Origin: Streptomyces sp. NBC_01476
GTDB lineage: Bacteria; Actinomycetota; Actinomycetes; Streptomycetales; Streptomycetaceae
Direction of reading: 5' to 3'
NCBI RefSeq assembly: GCF_036227265.1
Contig: NZ_CP109446.1
Span: forward strand, 4,842,001-4,906,000
Length of the DNA stretch: 64,000 bases
The position numbers and the translations under genes are program-made. Shown in pieces: positions 16,651 to 25,200 of this stretch. A model generated the notes under the pieces. That model was not told the origin of the DNA, ran no database searches, and was given only the letters and a program-made list of their open reading frames with translations. The stretch's first letter is position 1; each line of letters opens with the position of its first letter.

Positions 16651-16770
16651 AGAAACCCCCCAGCGGTCCCGTGGTCCGTCATGGGACACAACGTCCCCGG
16701 CGCCCCCGGCGGTTCCCGCGCGGGCCGCCTGGTCACGCTACCCAGCGGCCCGGCGGTTACGCTCGACGGC

Positions 16771-17508
16771 GTGGACCAGACCAGCCGCAGGCCGTGGATC
16801 GTGGGCGTCTCCGGTGCCTCGGGCACTCCGTACGCCGCTTCGGTGCTGCGTGCCCTGCTGCACGCGGGTGAGCAGGTGGACCTGGTGGTGAGCCGGGCGG
16901 CCCGGCTCACCCTGCTGGACGAGACCGGCGCCGCTTTCCGGGACGCGCACTGGCAGGAGGACCTGGCCCGCTGGCTGGCCCGGGGCGCCGACGGCAGCCC
17001 CGACGCCTTCCCGTCCGGTCTGTTCGACCTGTCGGCGGTGCGGTACTGGGCGGCCGGCGACCTGGCGGCGGGTCCCTCGTCCGGGTCCTATCCGGCCAGG
17101 GGCATGCTGATCGTCCCGGCCAGCACCGCCTGTGTGGCCGGGGTGGCGCTGGGGCTGTCCAAGGACCTGCTGCAGCGGGCCGCCTCGGTGACGCTCAAGG
17201 AGCGCCGGCCGCTGGTGGTGGCGGTACGGGAGACGCCGCTGGCCGGGCAGACGCTGCGGCACCTGGTGGCGCTGGACGACGCGGGCGCGGTGGTGCTGCC
17301 GGCCTCGCCGGCCTTCTACGCCGGTGCGACCCATATCCAGGAGCTGGTGGATTTCGTGGCCGGCCGGGCGCTGGACGCGGCGGGTGTCCCGCACAAGCTG
17401 TACCGGCGGTGGCGCGGTGCACTGGGGGGCGCGCAGGGGGGCGCGCGGGCGGCCGGGGACGGCGTGGACGGGCCCTTCGATGGAGCTGGTACGCCGCCGG
17501 AAGAGTAG
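16771..17508 (+). CDS. UbiX-family flavin prenyltransferase
   Basis: Flavoprotein that prenylates FMN to make the prFMN cofactor of UbiD decarboxylases (MqnM role in the futalosine pathway), 245 residues. Hallmarks: VGVSGASGTPYAA for FMN phosphate binding, VVSRAARLT, IVPASTACVAGVALGLSKDL, and the RRPLVVAVRETPL strand. The C-terminal 25 residues are a Gly/Ala-rich tail outside the fold. The GTG at 16771 was chosen; an ATG at 16681 would add 30 residues with no similarity. It lies near its UbiD partner, separated by mqnP and two minus-strand genes. Confidence 0.9.
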   Translation: MDQTSRRPWIVGVSGASGTPYAASVLRALLHAGEQVDLVVSRAARLTLLDETGAAFRDAHWQEDLARWLARGADGSPDAFPSGLFDLSAVRYWAAGDLAAGPSSGSYPARGMLIVPASTACVAGVALGLSKDLLQRAASVTLKERRPLVVAVRETPLAGQTLRHLVALDDAGAVVLPASPAFYAGATHIQELVDFVAGRALDAAGVPHKLYRRWRGALGGAQGGARAAGDGVDGPFDGAGTPPEE

Positions 17509-17590
17509 ATGCGCAGGGCGCGGCCCCGTCCATGCCTTAGATTCTTGTCCGGACAGCGCAGTCACGGCACGAACGGGAGGGTCCATTCTG

Positions 17591-18046
17591 ATGGACGCGG
17601 TGGACAGGCAGCTCATCCAGGCGTTGCGCGAGAACGGTCGTGCTTCGTACGCGGAACTGGGCCGGCTCGTGGGCCTGTCGGGCCCCAGTGTCACCGACCG
17701 CATCAACCGCCTGGAACAGGCCGGTGTGATCACCGGCTACCGTGCCACCGTCGCGCCCGCCTCGCTCGGCCTGGGCGTCACCGCCCTGGTCGGCCTCCAG
17801 CTCTCCGACGCCGCGGACCACGAGGAAGTGGCGACCCGGCTGCGGGACCTGGACGAGATCGAGGACTGCTGGTTCATCGCGGGCGACGACTCGTACATGC
17901 TCAAGGTGCGGGTCGGTGATGTGGACGGCCTGGAGCACACCATCCGCCGGCTCTCCGGCACCAAGGGCGTGGCCAGGACCCGTACCACGATCGTGCTGTC
18001 CACCAAATGGGAGAACCGGGTCGGCCAGTTGCCGGAAGAGGCGTAG
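17591..18046 (+). CDS. Lrp/AsnC-family transcriptional regulator
   Basis: A 151-residue feast/famine regulator: N-terminal winged helix-turn-helix (about 1-55; VDRQLIQALRENGRASYAEL then GLSGPSVTDRINRLEQAGVI) followed by the RAM ligand-binding and oligomerisation domain (about 65-140). The ATG at 17591 fits the family start. It sits between the UbiX gene and mqnE in the same direction, so it may regulate the menaquinone genes or simply share their neighbourhood. The ligand is unknown. Confidence 0.9.
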   Translation: MDAVDRQLIQALRENGRASYAELGRLVGLSGPSVTDRINRLEQAGVITGYRATVAPASLGLGVTALVGLQLSDAADHEEVATRLRDLDEIEDCWFIAGDDSYMLKVRVGDVDGLEHTIRRLSGTKGVARTRTTIVLSTKWENRVGQLPEEA

Positions 18047-18085
18047 GCGTACGGTCGTAAGCGCTGACCGCGTAGGAGGAGAGAC

Positions 18086-19249
18086 ATGGACGCTGGGCTC
18101 AAGCGCGAGCTGGAGGAGAAGGTCCACGCCGGCGAGCGGCTGACCCGGGAGGACGGGATCGCCCTCTACGAGTCCGACGACCTGGCCTGGCTGGGCGGGC
18201 TCGCGCACCACGTGCGCACCCAGAAGAACGGTGACGTGGTCCACTTCAACGTCAACCGGCATCTGAACATGACCAATGTGTGCACCGCGTCGTGCGCGTA
18301 CTGCTCCTTCCAGCGCAAGCCGGGGGAGAAGGACGCGTACACGATGCGCATCGAGGAGGCCGTGAAGCTGGCCAAGGCGATGGAGGCGGACAGTCTCACC
18401 GAGCTGCACATCGTCAACGGCCTGCACCCGTCGCTGCCGTGGCGTTATTACCCGCGCTCGCTGAAGGCGCTCAAGGAAGCACTGCCGCAGGTGTCGCTGA
18501 AGGCGTTCACCGCCACCGAGATCCACCACTTCGAGACCATCTCGGGCATGTCCGCCTCGGACATCCTGGACGAGCTGATCGACGCGGGTCTTGAGTCGCT
18601 GACCGGCGGCGGCGCGGAGATCTTCGACTGGGAGATCCGGCAGCACATCGTGGACCACCGCACCCACTGGGAGGACTGGTCCCGGATCCACCGGCTGGCG
18701 CACGAGAAGGGTCTCAAGACGCCTTCCACGATGCTCTACGGCCACATCGAGGAGCCCAGGCACCGGGTGGACCACGTGCTGCGGCTGCGTGAACTCCAGG
18801 ACGAGACCGGCGGGTTCCAGGTCTTCATCCCGCTGCGGTACCAGCACGACTTCGTGGACATGAAGGACGGCAAGGTCCGCAACACCCTGCAGGCACGCAC
18901 CACGATGGCGACCGGGGCGGAGGCGCTGAAGACCTTCGCGGTGTCCCGGCTGCTCTTCGACAACGTGCCGCATGTGAAGGTCTTCTGGGTGATGCACGGC
19001 CTGTCGACGGCGCAGCTCGCGCTGAACCACGGCGCGGACGACATGGACGGGTCGGTGGTGGAGTACAAGATCACCCACGACGCGGACGACTACGGCACGC
19101 CGAACAAGCTGACCAGGGACGACATCCTGGACCTGATCCGGGACGCGGGCTTCCGGCCGGTGGAGCGGAACACCCGGTACGAGATCATCCGGGAGTACCC
19201 GGGGCCGGACGGGGCGCGGCGGGAGTCGCCGCAGCCCATGCGGGTGTGA
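18086..19249 (+). CDS. mqnE: aminofutalosine synthase MqnE
   Basis: Radical SAM enzyme that joins 3-[(1-carboxyvinyl)oxy]benzoate to S-adenosylmethionine to give aminofutalosine, the second step of futalosine-type menaquinone synthesis. It has 387 residues with the CxxxCxxC cluster-binding motif at Cys66, Cys70 and Cys73 (CTASCAYC), and the MqnE-type block HIVNGLHPSLPW that separates it from MqnC. AGGAGGAGAGAC lies just upstream of the ATG at 18086. It follows the Lrp gene by 39 nt, and a GC-rich hairpin follows at 19261-19285. Confidence 0.95.
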   Translation: MDAGLKRELEEKVHAGERLTREDGIALYESDDLAWLGGLAHHVRTQKNGDVVHFNVNRHLNMTNVCTASCAYCSFQRKPGEKDAYTMRIEEAVKLAKAMEADSLTELHIVNGLHPSLPWRYYPRSLKALKEALPQVSLKAFTATEIHHFETISGMSASDILDELIDAGLESLTGGGAEIFDWEIRQHIVDHRTHWEDWSRIHRLAHEKGLKTPSTMLYGHIEEPRHRVDHVLRLRELQDETGGFQVFIPLRYQHDFVDMKDGKVRNTLQARTTMATGAEALKTFAVSRLLFDNVPHVKVFWVMHGLSTAQLALNHGADDMDGSVVEYKITHDADDYGTPNKLTRDDILDLIRDAGFRPVERNTRYEIIREYPGPDGARRESPQPMRV

Positions 19250-19260
19250 CGCGGGCGGGG

Positions 19261-19285
19261 CCGGCGCCGGTGTCCCCGGCGCCGG
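19261..19285. terminator. hairpin terminator after mqnE
   Basis: Perfect 10-bp arms CCGGCGCCGG at 19261-19270 and 19276-19285 flank a 5-nt loop, 11 nt after the mqnE stop. There is no T-run. Confidence 0.5.
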
Positions 19286-19363
19286 TTCTGGTGTGACGAG
19301 GGTGACACCGAGGGTGTGCGGCATCCCCGGGACGCCTCTGGGGGTAATGGCTAGCATGGGCTT

Positions 19364-19894
19364 ATGAGTCTTACCTGCCAGCTGGACCCGGTGATCGACG
19401 ACGAGTTGCGGGACGGCATCCTCGCGCTGTGGACCGACGTGTCCAACGCGGGCGGTGCCGTCGGCTTCGTGCCCCCGGTGACCGGTGCGGACATACGCCC
19501 CGACCTGGACCGCGCGCTGGCCGCGGTGGCCGCGGGCGAGCGGCGGCTGCTGATCGGGCGGGACAGCGGGTGCGAGGACGGGCGGGTCGCCGCGACCGCC
19601 TTCCTCACGTACAACTCCCACCGGCTGATGACCCACTGGCTGTGGCTCTACACGGTGATGGTCCACCCCGGCCACCAGGGCAAAGGCTACGGCCGCACCC
19701 TGATGGCCGCCGTCGAGCAGGCCGCCCGCACCTTCCACGGCATCGAGGCGATCCGCCTCACCTGCCGCGGCGGCACCGGGGTCGACCTCTTCTACGCGGG
19801 CTGCGGCTACAAGGAAGTCGGCCGGGTCCCCGGCGCGATCCGGGTCGCACCGGGTGACGACCGCGACGACATCCATATGCTCCTGACGCTCTGA
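19364..19894 (+). CDS. GNAT-family N-acetyltransferase
   Basis: A 176-residue protein of the Gcn5-related acetyltransferase fold. The acetyl-CoA pyrophosphate-binding loop is recognisable as VHPGHQGKGYGRTLMAAVEQ (pattern Q/RxxGxG/A), preceded by strand LWLYTVMV. The C-terminal part (RLTCRGGTGVDLFYAGCGYKEVGR) is also typical. The acceptor substrate cannot be told from sequence. The ATG at 19364 is used. The next gene is 68 nt downstream. Confidence 0.87.
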   Translation: MSLTCQLDPVIDDELRDGILALWTDVSNAGGAVGFVPPVTGADIRPDLDRALAAVAAGERRLLIGRDSGCEDGRVAATAFLTYNSHRLMTHWLWLYTVMVHPGHQGKGYGRTLMAAVEQAARTFHGIEAIRLTCRGGTGVDLFYAGCGYKEVGRVPGAIRVAPGDDRDDIHMLLTL

Positions 19895-19962
19895 AGCCGC
19901 CGGGGCCGCCCGTGGGCGGGGGCGCCCGGCGGATCCGGTGCGGCGCGTGCTTCACTGGTGGC

Positions 19963-20304
19963 ATGTTCCGTTACACCGCACTGCGCTTCGGCCTCATCGT
20001 CGCCTGTTTCGGTGTCATCTGGGGTCTGGTACGGCTGCGCGTCCTGCCGGCCGGGCTCGGTGACTCCAACTACCTGTGGGTCGCCCTGCTCGCGCTGATC
20101 GTCTCGGCGCCGCTGAGCTGGGTGCTGCTGCGGGGGGCCAGGGAACAGGCCGCCCAGAAGGTCTCCGACCGGGTGGAGCGCACCCGGATGAACCTCGCGG
20201 CCAGCGCGAGCCAGGAGGACGAGGCGGACGACGAGGCCCGTGCCTCCTCTCCGGCGGCGCCGGCCACCCCCGCCGCCCGCGACAGCGAACCGCACACCGC
20301 CTGA
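19963..20304 (+). CDS. small membrane protein, DUF4229-like
   Basis: A 113-residue protein with two membrane helices (FGLIVACFGVIWGLVRL and YLWVALLALIVSAPLSWVLL) followed by a charged cytoplasmic tail with GAREQAAQKVSDRVERTR and an acidic Ala-rich end. This arrangement matches the DUF4229 family, conserved in actinobacteria without known function and commonly found near menaquinone or nuo genes. The ATG at 19963 was chosen. Confidence 0.8.
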   Translation: MFRYTALRFGLIVACFGVIWGLVRLRVLPAGLGDSNYLWVALLALIVSAPLSWVLLRGAREQAAQKVSDRVERTRMNLAASASQEDEADDEARASSPAAPATPAARDSEPHTA

Positions 20305-20685
20305 CCCCCTCACCCCCCAAGCTCCCCCCGCACCCGCAACGCCACCCGATCCGCCCCCTCCGCCCCCACCCGCTCCTCAGCCGTGCGCGACGCGCCAGCA
20401 GAGCGGTGGGGGGTGTTTGGTTGTTGGGGGGGCAATTCGGGGCGAATGCGGGGAGGGGGCTCAATGGGGTGGCGGGGATTCGGGGGGTGTCACCGATTTG
20501 CCCAGCCGTCTCCCTGGGGTGCTTCCGCAACACGTCTTGGCGGGCGTGGAGTTCACGCGGTGAAGAGGCGGGGCTGAGGGGCGTGGCGGGAAAAGAGGCA
20601 GGGGCCCCGCGTAGGTGTGCGGGGCCCCTTGGGTACTGCAGGTTCTGGGCGCGACCGCGCCGATTTCAAACCGGACTAGCGAGGA
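20305..20685. other. intergenic region between convergent genes
   Basis: No gene is supported. The first 80 nt are C-rich, the middle is G-rich (GGGGGTGTTTGGTTGTTGG), which is unlike coding DNA of this genome. The terminator of the second csp gene lies at 20600-20629. Confidence 0.5.
20600..20629 (-). terminator. intrinsic terminator after the second csp gene
   Basis: A perfect 11-bp stem AGGGGCCCCGC (20600-20610) / GCGGGGCCCCT (20619-20629) with an 8-nt loop. On the minus strand it is followed by TGCCTCTTTT, so this is a good Rho-independent terminator for the csp transcript. Confidence 0.75.
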
Positions 20686-20889
20686 CTAGTTCGGGGTGAC
20701 GTTCTCCGCCTGCGGGCCCTTCGGGCCCTGGGTGACGTCGAAGGTCACCGGCTGGTTCTCCTCAAGGGAGCGGAAGCCGGAGGCGTTGATCGCGGAGTAG
20801 TGGACGAAGACATCCGGGCCGCCGCCGTCCTGGGCGATGAAGCCGAAGCCCTTTTCAGCGTTGAACCACTTCACGGTTCCGGTAGCCAT
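20686..20889 (-). CDS. cold-shock protein, CspA family (second copy)
   Basis: A 67-residue cold-shock domain protein binding single-stranded nucleic acid, with RNP1 KGFGFI and RNP2-like DVFVHY intact. The start at 20889 is preceded by GGAGGG. In Streptomyces a csp gene is often found immediately next to mqnA, as here. It differs from the first copy by AINASGFRSLEENQPV in the second half. It has the same kind of hairpin leader as the first copy and a strong terminator of its own. Confidence 0.95.
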   Translation of the reverse strand: MATGTVKWFNAEKGFGFIAQDGGGPDVFVHYSAINASGFRSLEENQPVTFDVTQGPKGPQAENVTPN

Positions 20890-21040
20890 AAAGCCCTCCT
20901 TGGGCCCAAAGGGTTGCCCTGCTCCAGAACCTGCAACTGCGAAGTCTGAAAATTACAAAAGCCTGCGGGTTACATGCTCCGCAGGCTTTAGTACTGCAAG
21001 GAAACCAAACTGCAACTTGCGACGAGCCTAGCATGTGGGG
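20890..21040 (-). promoter_or_regulatory. structured leader and putative promoter of second csp gene
   Basis: On the minus strand: box CAAGTTGCAGTTTGGTT (21003-21019), then a perfect 11-bp hairpin AAAGCCTGCGG/CCGCAGGCTTT (20979-20989 and 20958-20968) whose loop holds ATGTAAC, then TTTTGTAATTTT, then about 65 nt to the ATG. It matches the leader of the first csp gene in order, upstream box and loop core, although most of the stem sequence differs, which suggests conserved structure. An attenuator or temperature-responsive element is inferred. Confidence 0.55.
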
Positions 21041-21222
21041 TCTGGGACGGGGAAGAGCAACAAGATCCCTCTTCGGCCGGCCGGGGGACGCCCTCCCGCC
21101 GTCCGGGGGACAGCCGGCCGCCGACAGCCGTGGCGCCGGGCGATATGGCCGGAGAAGAGCCTTTCGGCGTGCCCGGCACCCCGTACGCGGCCTCCCGCGG
21201 TACCAGGAGTAGCGTCCGGCAT

Positions 21223-22095
21223 ATGGACACATCTGCGCGTGACGACGTAACCGGAGACGTAGCGGGCCCCATCCGTCCCAGGGTGGGCCACATCCAGTTC
21301 CTGAACTGCGTCCCCCTCTACTGGGGCCTCGCCAGAACCGGTGCCCTGCTCGACCTGGAGCTGACCAAGGACACCCCGGAGAAGCTCAGCGAGCAGCTGA
21401 TCGGCGGCGACCTCGACATCGGCCCGGTCACCCTCATGGAGTACCTGAAGCACGCCGACGAGCTGGTCGCCCTCCCGGACATCGCGGTCGGCTGCGACGG
21501 ACCGGTCATGTCGTGCGTGATCGTCAGCCAGGTGCCGCTCCAGCAGCTCGACGGCCAGCGCGTCGCCCTCGGCTCCACCAGTCGCACCTCGGTCCGCCTG
21601 GCCGAACTGCTGCTCACCGAGCGTTACGGCGTCTCACCCGACTACTACCGGTGTCCGCCCGACCTCTCGCTGATGATGCAGGAGGCCCAGGCGGCGGTGC
21701 TGATCGGCGACGCGGCCCTGCGGGCGTCCCTGCACGACGCACCCCGGCTCGGCCTCGAAGTCCACGACCTCGGCCAGATGTGGAAGGACTGGACCGGCCT
21801 CCCCTTCGTCTTCGCGATCTGGGCCGTCCGCCGCGACTACCTGGCCGCCCACCCGGCCGCTGTCCACGACGTCCACCGCGCCTTCCTCGCCTCCCGCGAC
21901 CTGTCCCTGGAAGAGGTCGCCAAGGTCGCCGAGCAGGCGGCCCGCTGGGAGTCCTTCGACGAGGATCTGCTGCGGCGCTACTTCACCACCCTCGACTTCT
22001 CCCTCGGCGCCGACCAGCTGACCGGCATCGCCGAATTCGCCCGCCGCGTCGGTTTCCCCCCGTCGGCGGGCGTCGACCTTCTGCCGCCGGCCTGA
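21223..22095 (+). CDS. mqnA: chorismate dehydratase MqnA
   Basis: First enzyme of the futalosine pathway; dehydrates chorismate to 3-[(1-carboxyvinyl)oxy]benzoate. It has 290 residues and a periplasmic-binding-protein-like fold without signal peptide. The family signature VGHIQFLNCVPLYWGL is near the N-terminus, with DIGPVTLMEYL and GSTSRTSVRLAELLL, and WTGLPFVFAIWAVR later. The ATG at 21223 has AGGAG at 21205-21209. It is divergent from the csp gene and followed by a strong hairpin at 22115-22151. Confidence 0.95.
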   Translation: MDTSARDDVTGDVAGPIRPRVGHIQFLNCVPLYWGLARTGALLDLELTKDTPEKLSEQLIGGDLDIGPVTLMEYLKHADELVALPDIAVGCDGPVMSCVIVSQVPLQQLDGQRVALGSTSRTSVRLAELLLTERYGVSPDYYRCPPDLSLMMQEAQAAVLIGDAALRASLHDAPRLGLEVHDLGQMWKDWTGLPFVFAIWAVRRDYLAAHPAAVHDVHRAFLASRDLSLEEVAKVAEQAARWESFDEDLLRRYFTTLDFSLGADQLTGIAEFARRVGFPPSAGVDLLPPA

Positions 22096-22114
22096 CCTGC
22101 CCCACGGCCTGACG

Positions 22115-22151
22115 CCGCCCCGTGGTCCCCGGCAGGGGAACCACGGGGCGG
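22115..22151 (+). terminator. terminator after mqnA
   Basis: Arms CCGCCCCGTGGT (22115-22126) and ACCACGGGGCGG (22140-22151) pair perfectly; the inner CCCC/GGGG extends the stem. Downstream sequence TCTGCTTGCGTCCTTT is T-rich. It separates mqnA from the Rhs toxin gene. Confidence 0.7.
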
Positions 22152-22232
22152 TCTGCTTGCGTCCTTTGCCAAGGGGAGGTCAACTGGTGCAGACCGTCCG
22201 GTAGTTGGCAGTAGACACGGGGGTGTCGGGGG

Positions 22233-25200
22233 ATGGGCCGTCCGACGGATTGGCATGTGCTGGATCTGGACCGGGATCCGGTGCCGGGTGATCCGTACGA
22301 GGTGCGGGAACTCGCGCGGAAGCTGGGGGACTTCGCCGACGACGTCGGCACCGCGCTGCGGTCGGTACGGGGTCTTGACGGGGATTCGGTGATCCAGGAG
22401 TGGGCGGGCCTGTCGGGGGATGCCTACCGGGAGCAGTTCGGGGACCTCCCCGGTGAACTCGACAAGCTGGAGCGCTCCTACCGCCTCGCGTCGGGTGCCC
22501 TGGACGACTACTGGCCGCAGTTGCAGACCGCCCAGGGGGACGCTGACCGCGCCCTCGCCCAGGGCCGCACCGCGCGGGCGGATCTGGATGCGGCGAAGTC
22601 CCAGCTGTCCGCGGCTGACGCGTGGGTGAGGCGGGCGCAGGACGCGTCCAGGGAGTATCAGGCCGATCCGAAGCCGGGGGTGCCCCCGCCGTCGGAGGCC
22701 GATGTCCGGGCGGCGGCCCGTAACGCCACCGATGCCGATACCGCTCACGCCACGGCGAGTTCGGCTGTCCGTGACGCGCAGGCCCGGCTGGATGCGGCGA
22801 AGGAGTTGGCCGCGCAGGCGGCGGGTGTCCGGGACCGGGCCGCGGATGCCGCGCAGCATGCGCTGCGCGAGGCCTCCGATGCGGGGATCAGGAACAAGCA
22901 CTGGTGGGAGAAGGCCGTCGATTTCGTCGCCGGCCATTGGGACGACATCGTCGCGGCCTGCAAGGTGATTGTCGCGGTTCTTGGCATCGTGGTCCTGATC
23001 ATCGGTGGCCCGCTGGCGTGGCTGGTGCTGGCGGCAGCGGTCATCGTGCTGGCGGATACGGTGATGAAGTACCTGCAGGGCAAGGCGAGTCTGTGGGACG
23101 TGCTGTTCGCGGCGCTGGACTGCATCCCGATGTTCAAGGGCCTGACCACCGCCGGCGGCCTGCTGAAAACGGCCCGTGAACTGCCCGCTCTCCTCAAGTC
23201 CGGTGAGGCGCTGGAGCATATCGCCACCTCCGTCCGTAAGGGTGCCGGGCTGATCCGTTCCGCGAGCCGGGACATCAAGACCCTGATCACCTGTGGTGAC
23301 CCGATCGACATGGCGTCCGGTGAGATGGTCATGTCGGCGGTGGATGTCGAACTGCCCGGTGTGCTGCCGCTGGTGCTGGAGCGGCACCACCGTTCCGGGT
23401 TCCGCGGGGGCCGCTGGTTCGGGCCGACCTGGGGTTCGACGCTGGACCAGCGGCTGCTCCTGGACGACCAGGGCATACGCTTCACCACCCCCGACGGCAT
23501 GGTGCTGCACTACCCGATACCCGAACCGGGCCGTCCCGTCCTGCCGTTCGAAGGCCCGCGGTGGCCGCTGACCTGGGACGGCACCCCCGGCGGCACCATG
23601 AGCGTCAGCCAGCCGGAGGCCGGCCGCACCCTGGACTTCCGCCACCTGCCCGGTGCCCCCGCGGGCCTGCTCCCGCTCACCGCGACGACGGACCGCAACG
23701 CCAACCGCGTCACCATCGGCTACGACGACGCGACCGGCGCCCCCAGGGAGGTCGCCCACAGCGGCGGTTACCGCATCGCGGTGACCACCCGGCAGGGCCG
23801 GGTCACCGCCCTGCACCTGGCCTCCGCCCCCGGCAGCCCCCGCCTGCTGGCCTTCGGCTACACCGGCGGCCACCTCACCGCCGTCACCAACTCCTCCGGC
23901 CAGCCCCTGACCTTCGACTACGACGACGCGGGCCGTATCACCCGCTGGCAGGACCGCAACGGCACCTGGTACGGCTACACCTACGACACCCTCGGCCGCT
24001 GCACCGCCACAACCGGCACCGACGGCATCCTCGGCTACCGCTACGCCTATCACGACCAGCCCCGCGTCACCGAGGCCACCGACTCCCTCGGCCACACCAC
24101 CCGCTACGCCTTCGACGACCACTACCAACTCACCGCCGAAACGGACCCACTCGGCCACACCACCCACCGCACCTGGGACCGCTACGACCACCTCCTCACC
24201 ATCACCGACCCCCTCGGCCACACCACCACCCTCACCTACGACACCGACGGCAACCCCACCTCTGTCACCCACCCCGACGGCACCACCGGCACCGTCGAGT
24301 ACAGCGGACCCGGGCTCCCCGTGGCCGTCACGCAGCCGGACGGCGGCCGGTGGCTGTACAGCTACGACGAGCGCGGCAACCAGCTGACGGTCACCGATCC
24401 CACCGGCGCCCGCACCGCCTTCGGCCACGACGAGCACGGCGCGACGACCTCGGTCACCGACGCGCTCGGCACCGTGCAGCAGCGGATGCGGAACGACGCG
24501 GCCGGTATCCCGGTGCGCCTCACCGACGCCGGCGGGGCGGTGACCGAGCTGGCCCGCGACCCGTTCGGCAGGATCGCCGCCATCACCTCGCCGGCCGGCG
24601 AGGTCACCGGACTCGGCTGGACCGTCGAGGGGCTGCTGGCCCGGCGGGTCCGCGCGGACGGTTCGGCCGACGCGTGGACGTACGACGGCGAGGGCAACAC
24701 CGTCGAACACCGCGCCCCGGACGGCCAGGTCACCCGTTTCACCGTCGCCGGGATGGACAGCACCGTCGCCAGGACCGGCGCGGACGGCGGGACGTACGGG
24801 TACGCGTACGACACCGAGCGCCGGCTCGTCGCGGTCACCAATCCGCTCGGGCTCACCTGGAGGTACGAACACGACCCGCTGGGCCGGGTGATCCGGGAGA
24901 CCGACTTCGACGGGCGCACGGTCGGTTACACCTACGACGCGGCCGGCCGGCTGGTCCGGCGGACCAACGGAGCCGGTGAGGAGGTCACCTACCGGCGGGA
25001 CGCGATGGGCAACGCCACCGAGGTGCGGGCCGGTGCCACCGTGACCACCTACGTCTTCGACGCGGTGGGCCGGACGGTCGGCGCGGCCGGCGCGGACGCA
25101 GAGCTGAGCCTGGTCCGTGACGCGGCCGGCCGGGTCGTCGCCGAGACCGTCAACGGGCGCACGGTGACGGTCGCCCACGACCTCCTCGGCCGCACCGTCG

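Noticed and set aside
15967..16770. Long N-terminal extension of the UbiX-type gene on the plus strand
   Set aside because: The frame is open through the rhomboid gene on the other strand, but the UbiX fold begins only after 16771.
21040..21222. Small gene between csp and mqnA on the plus strand
   Set aside because: Frames here are short and overlap the promoter area; only GC-rich inverted words (CGGCCGGC and GCCGGCCG) are seen.
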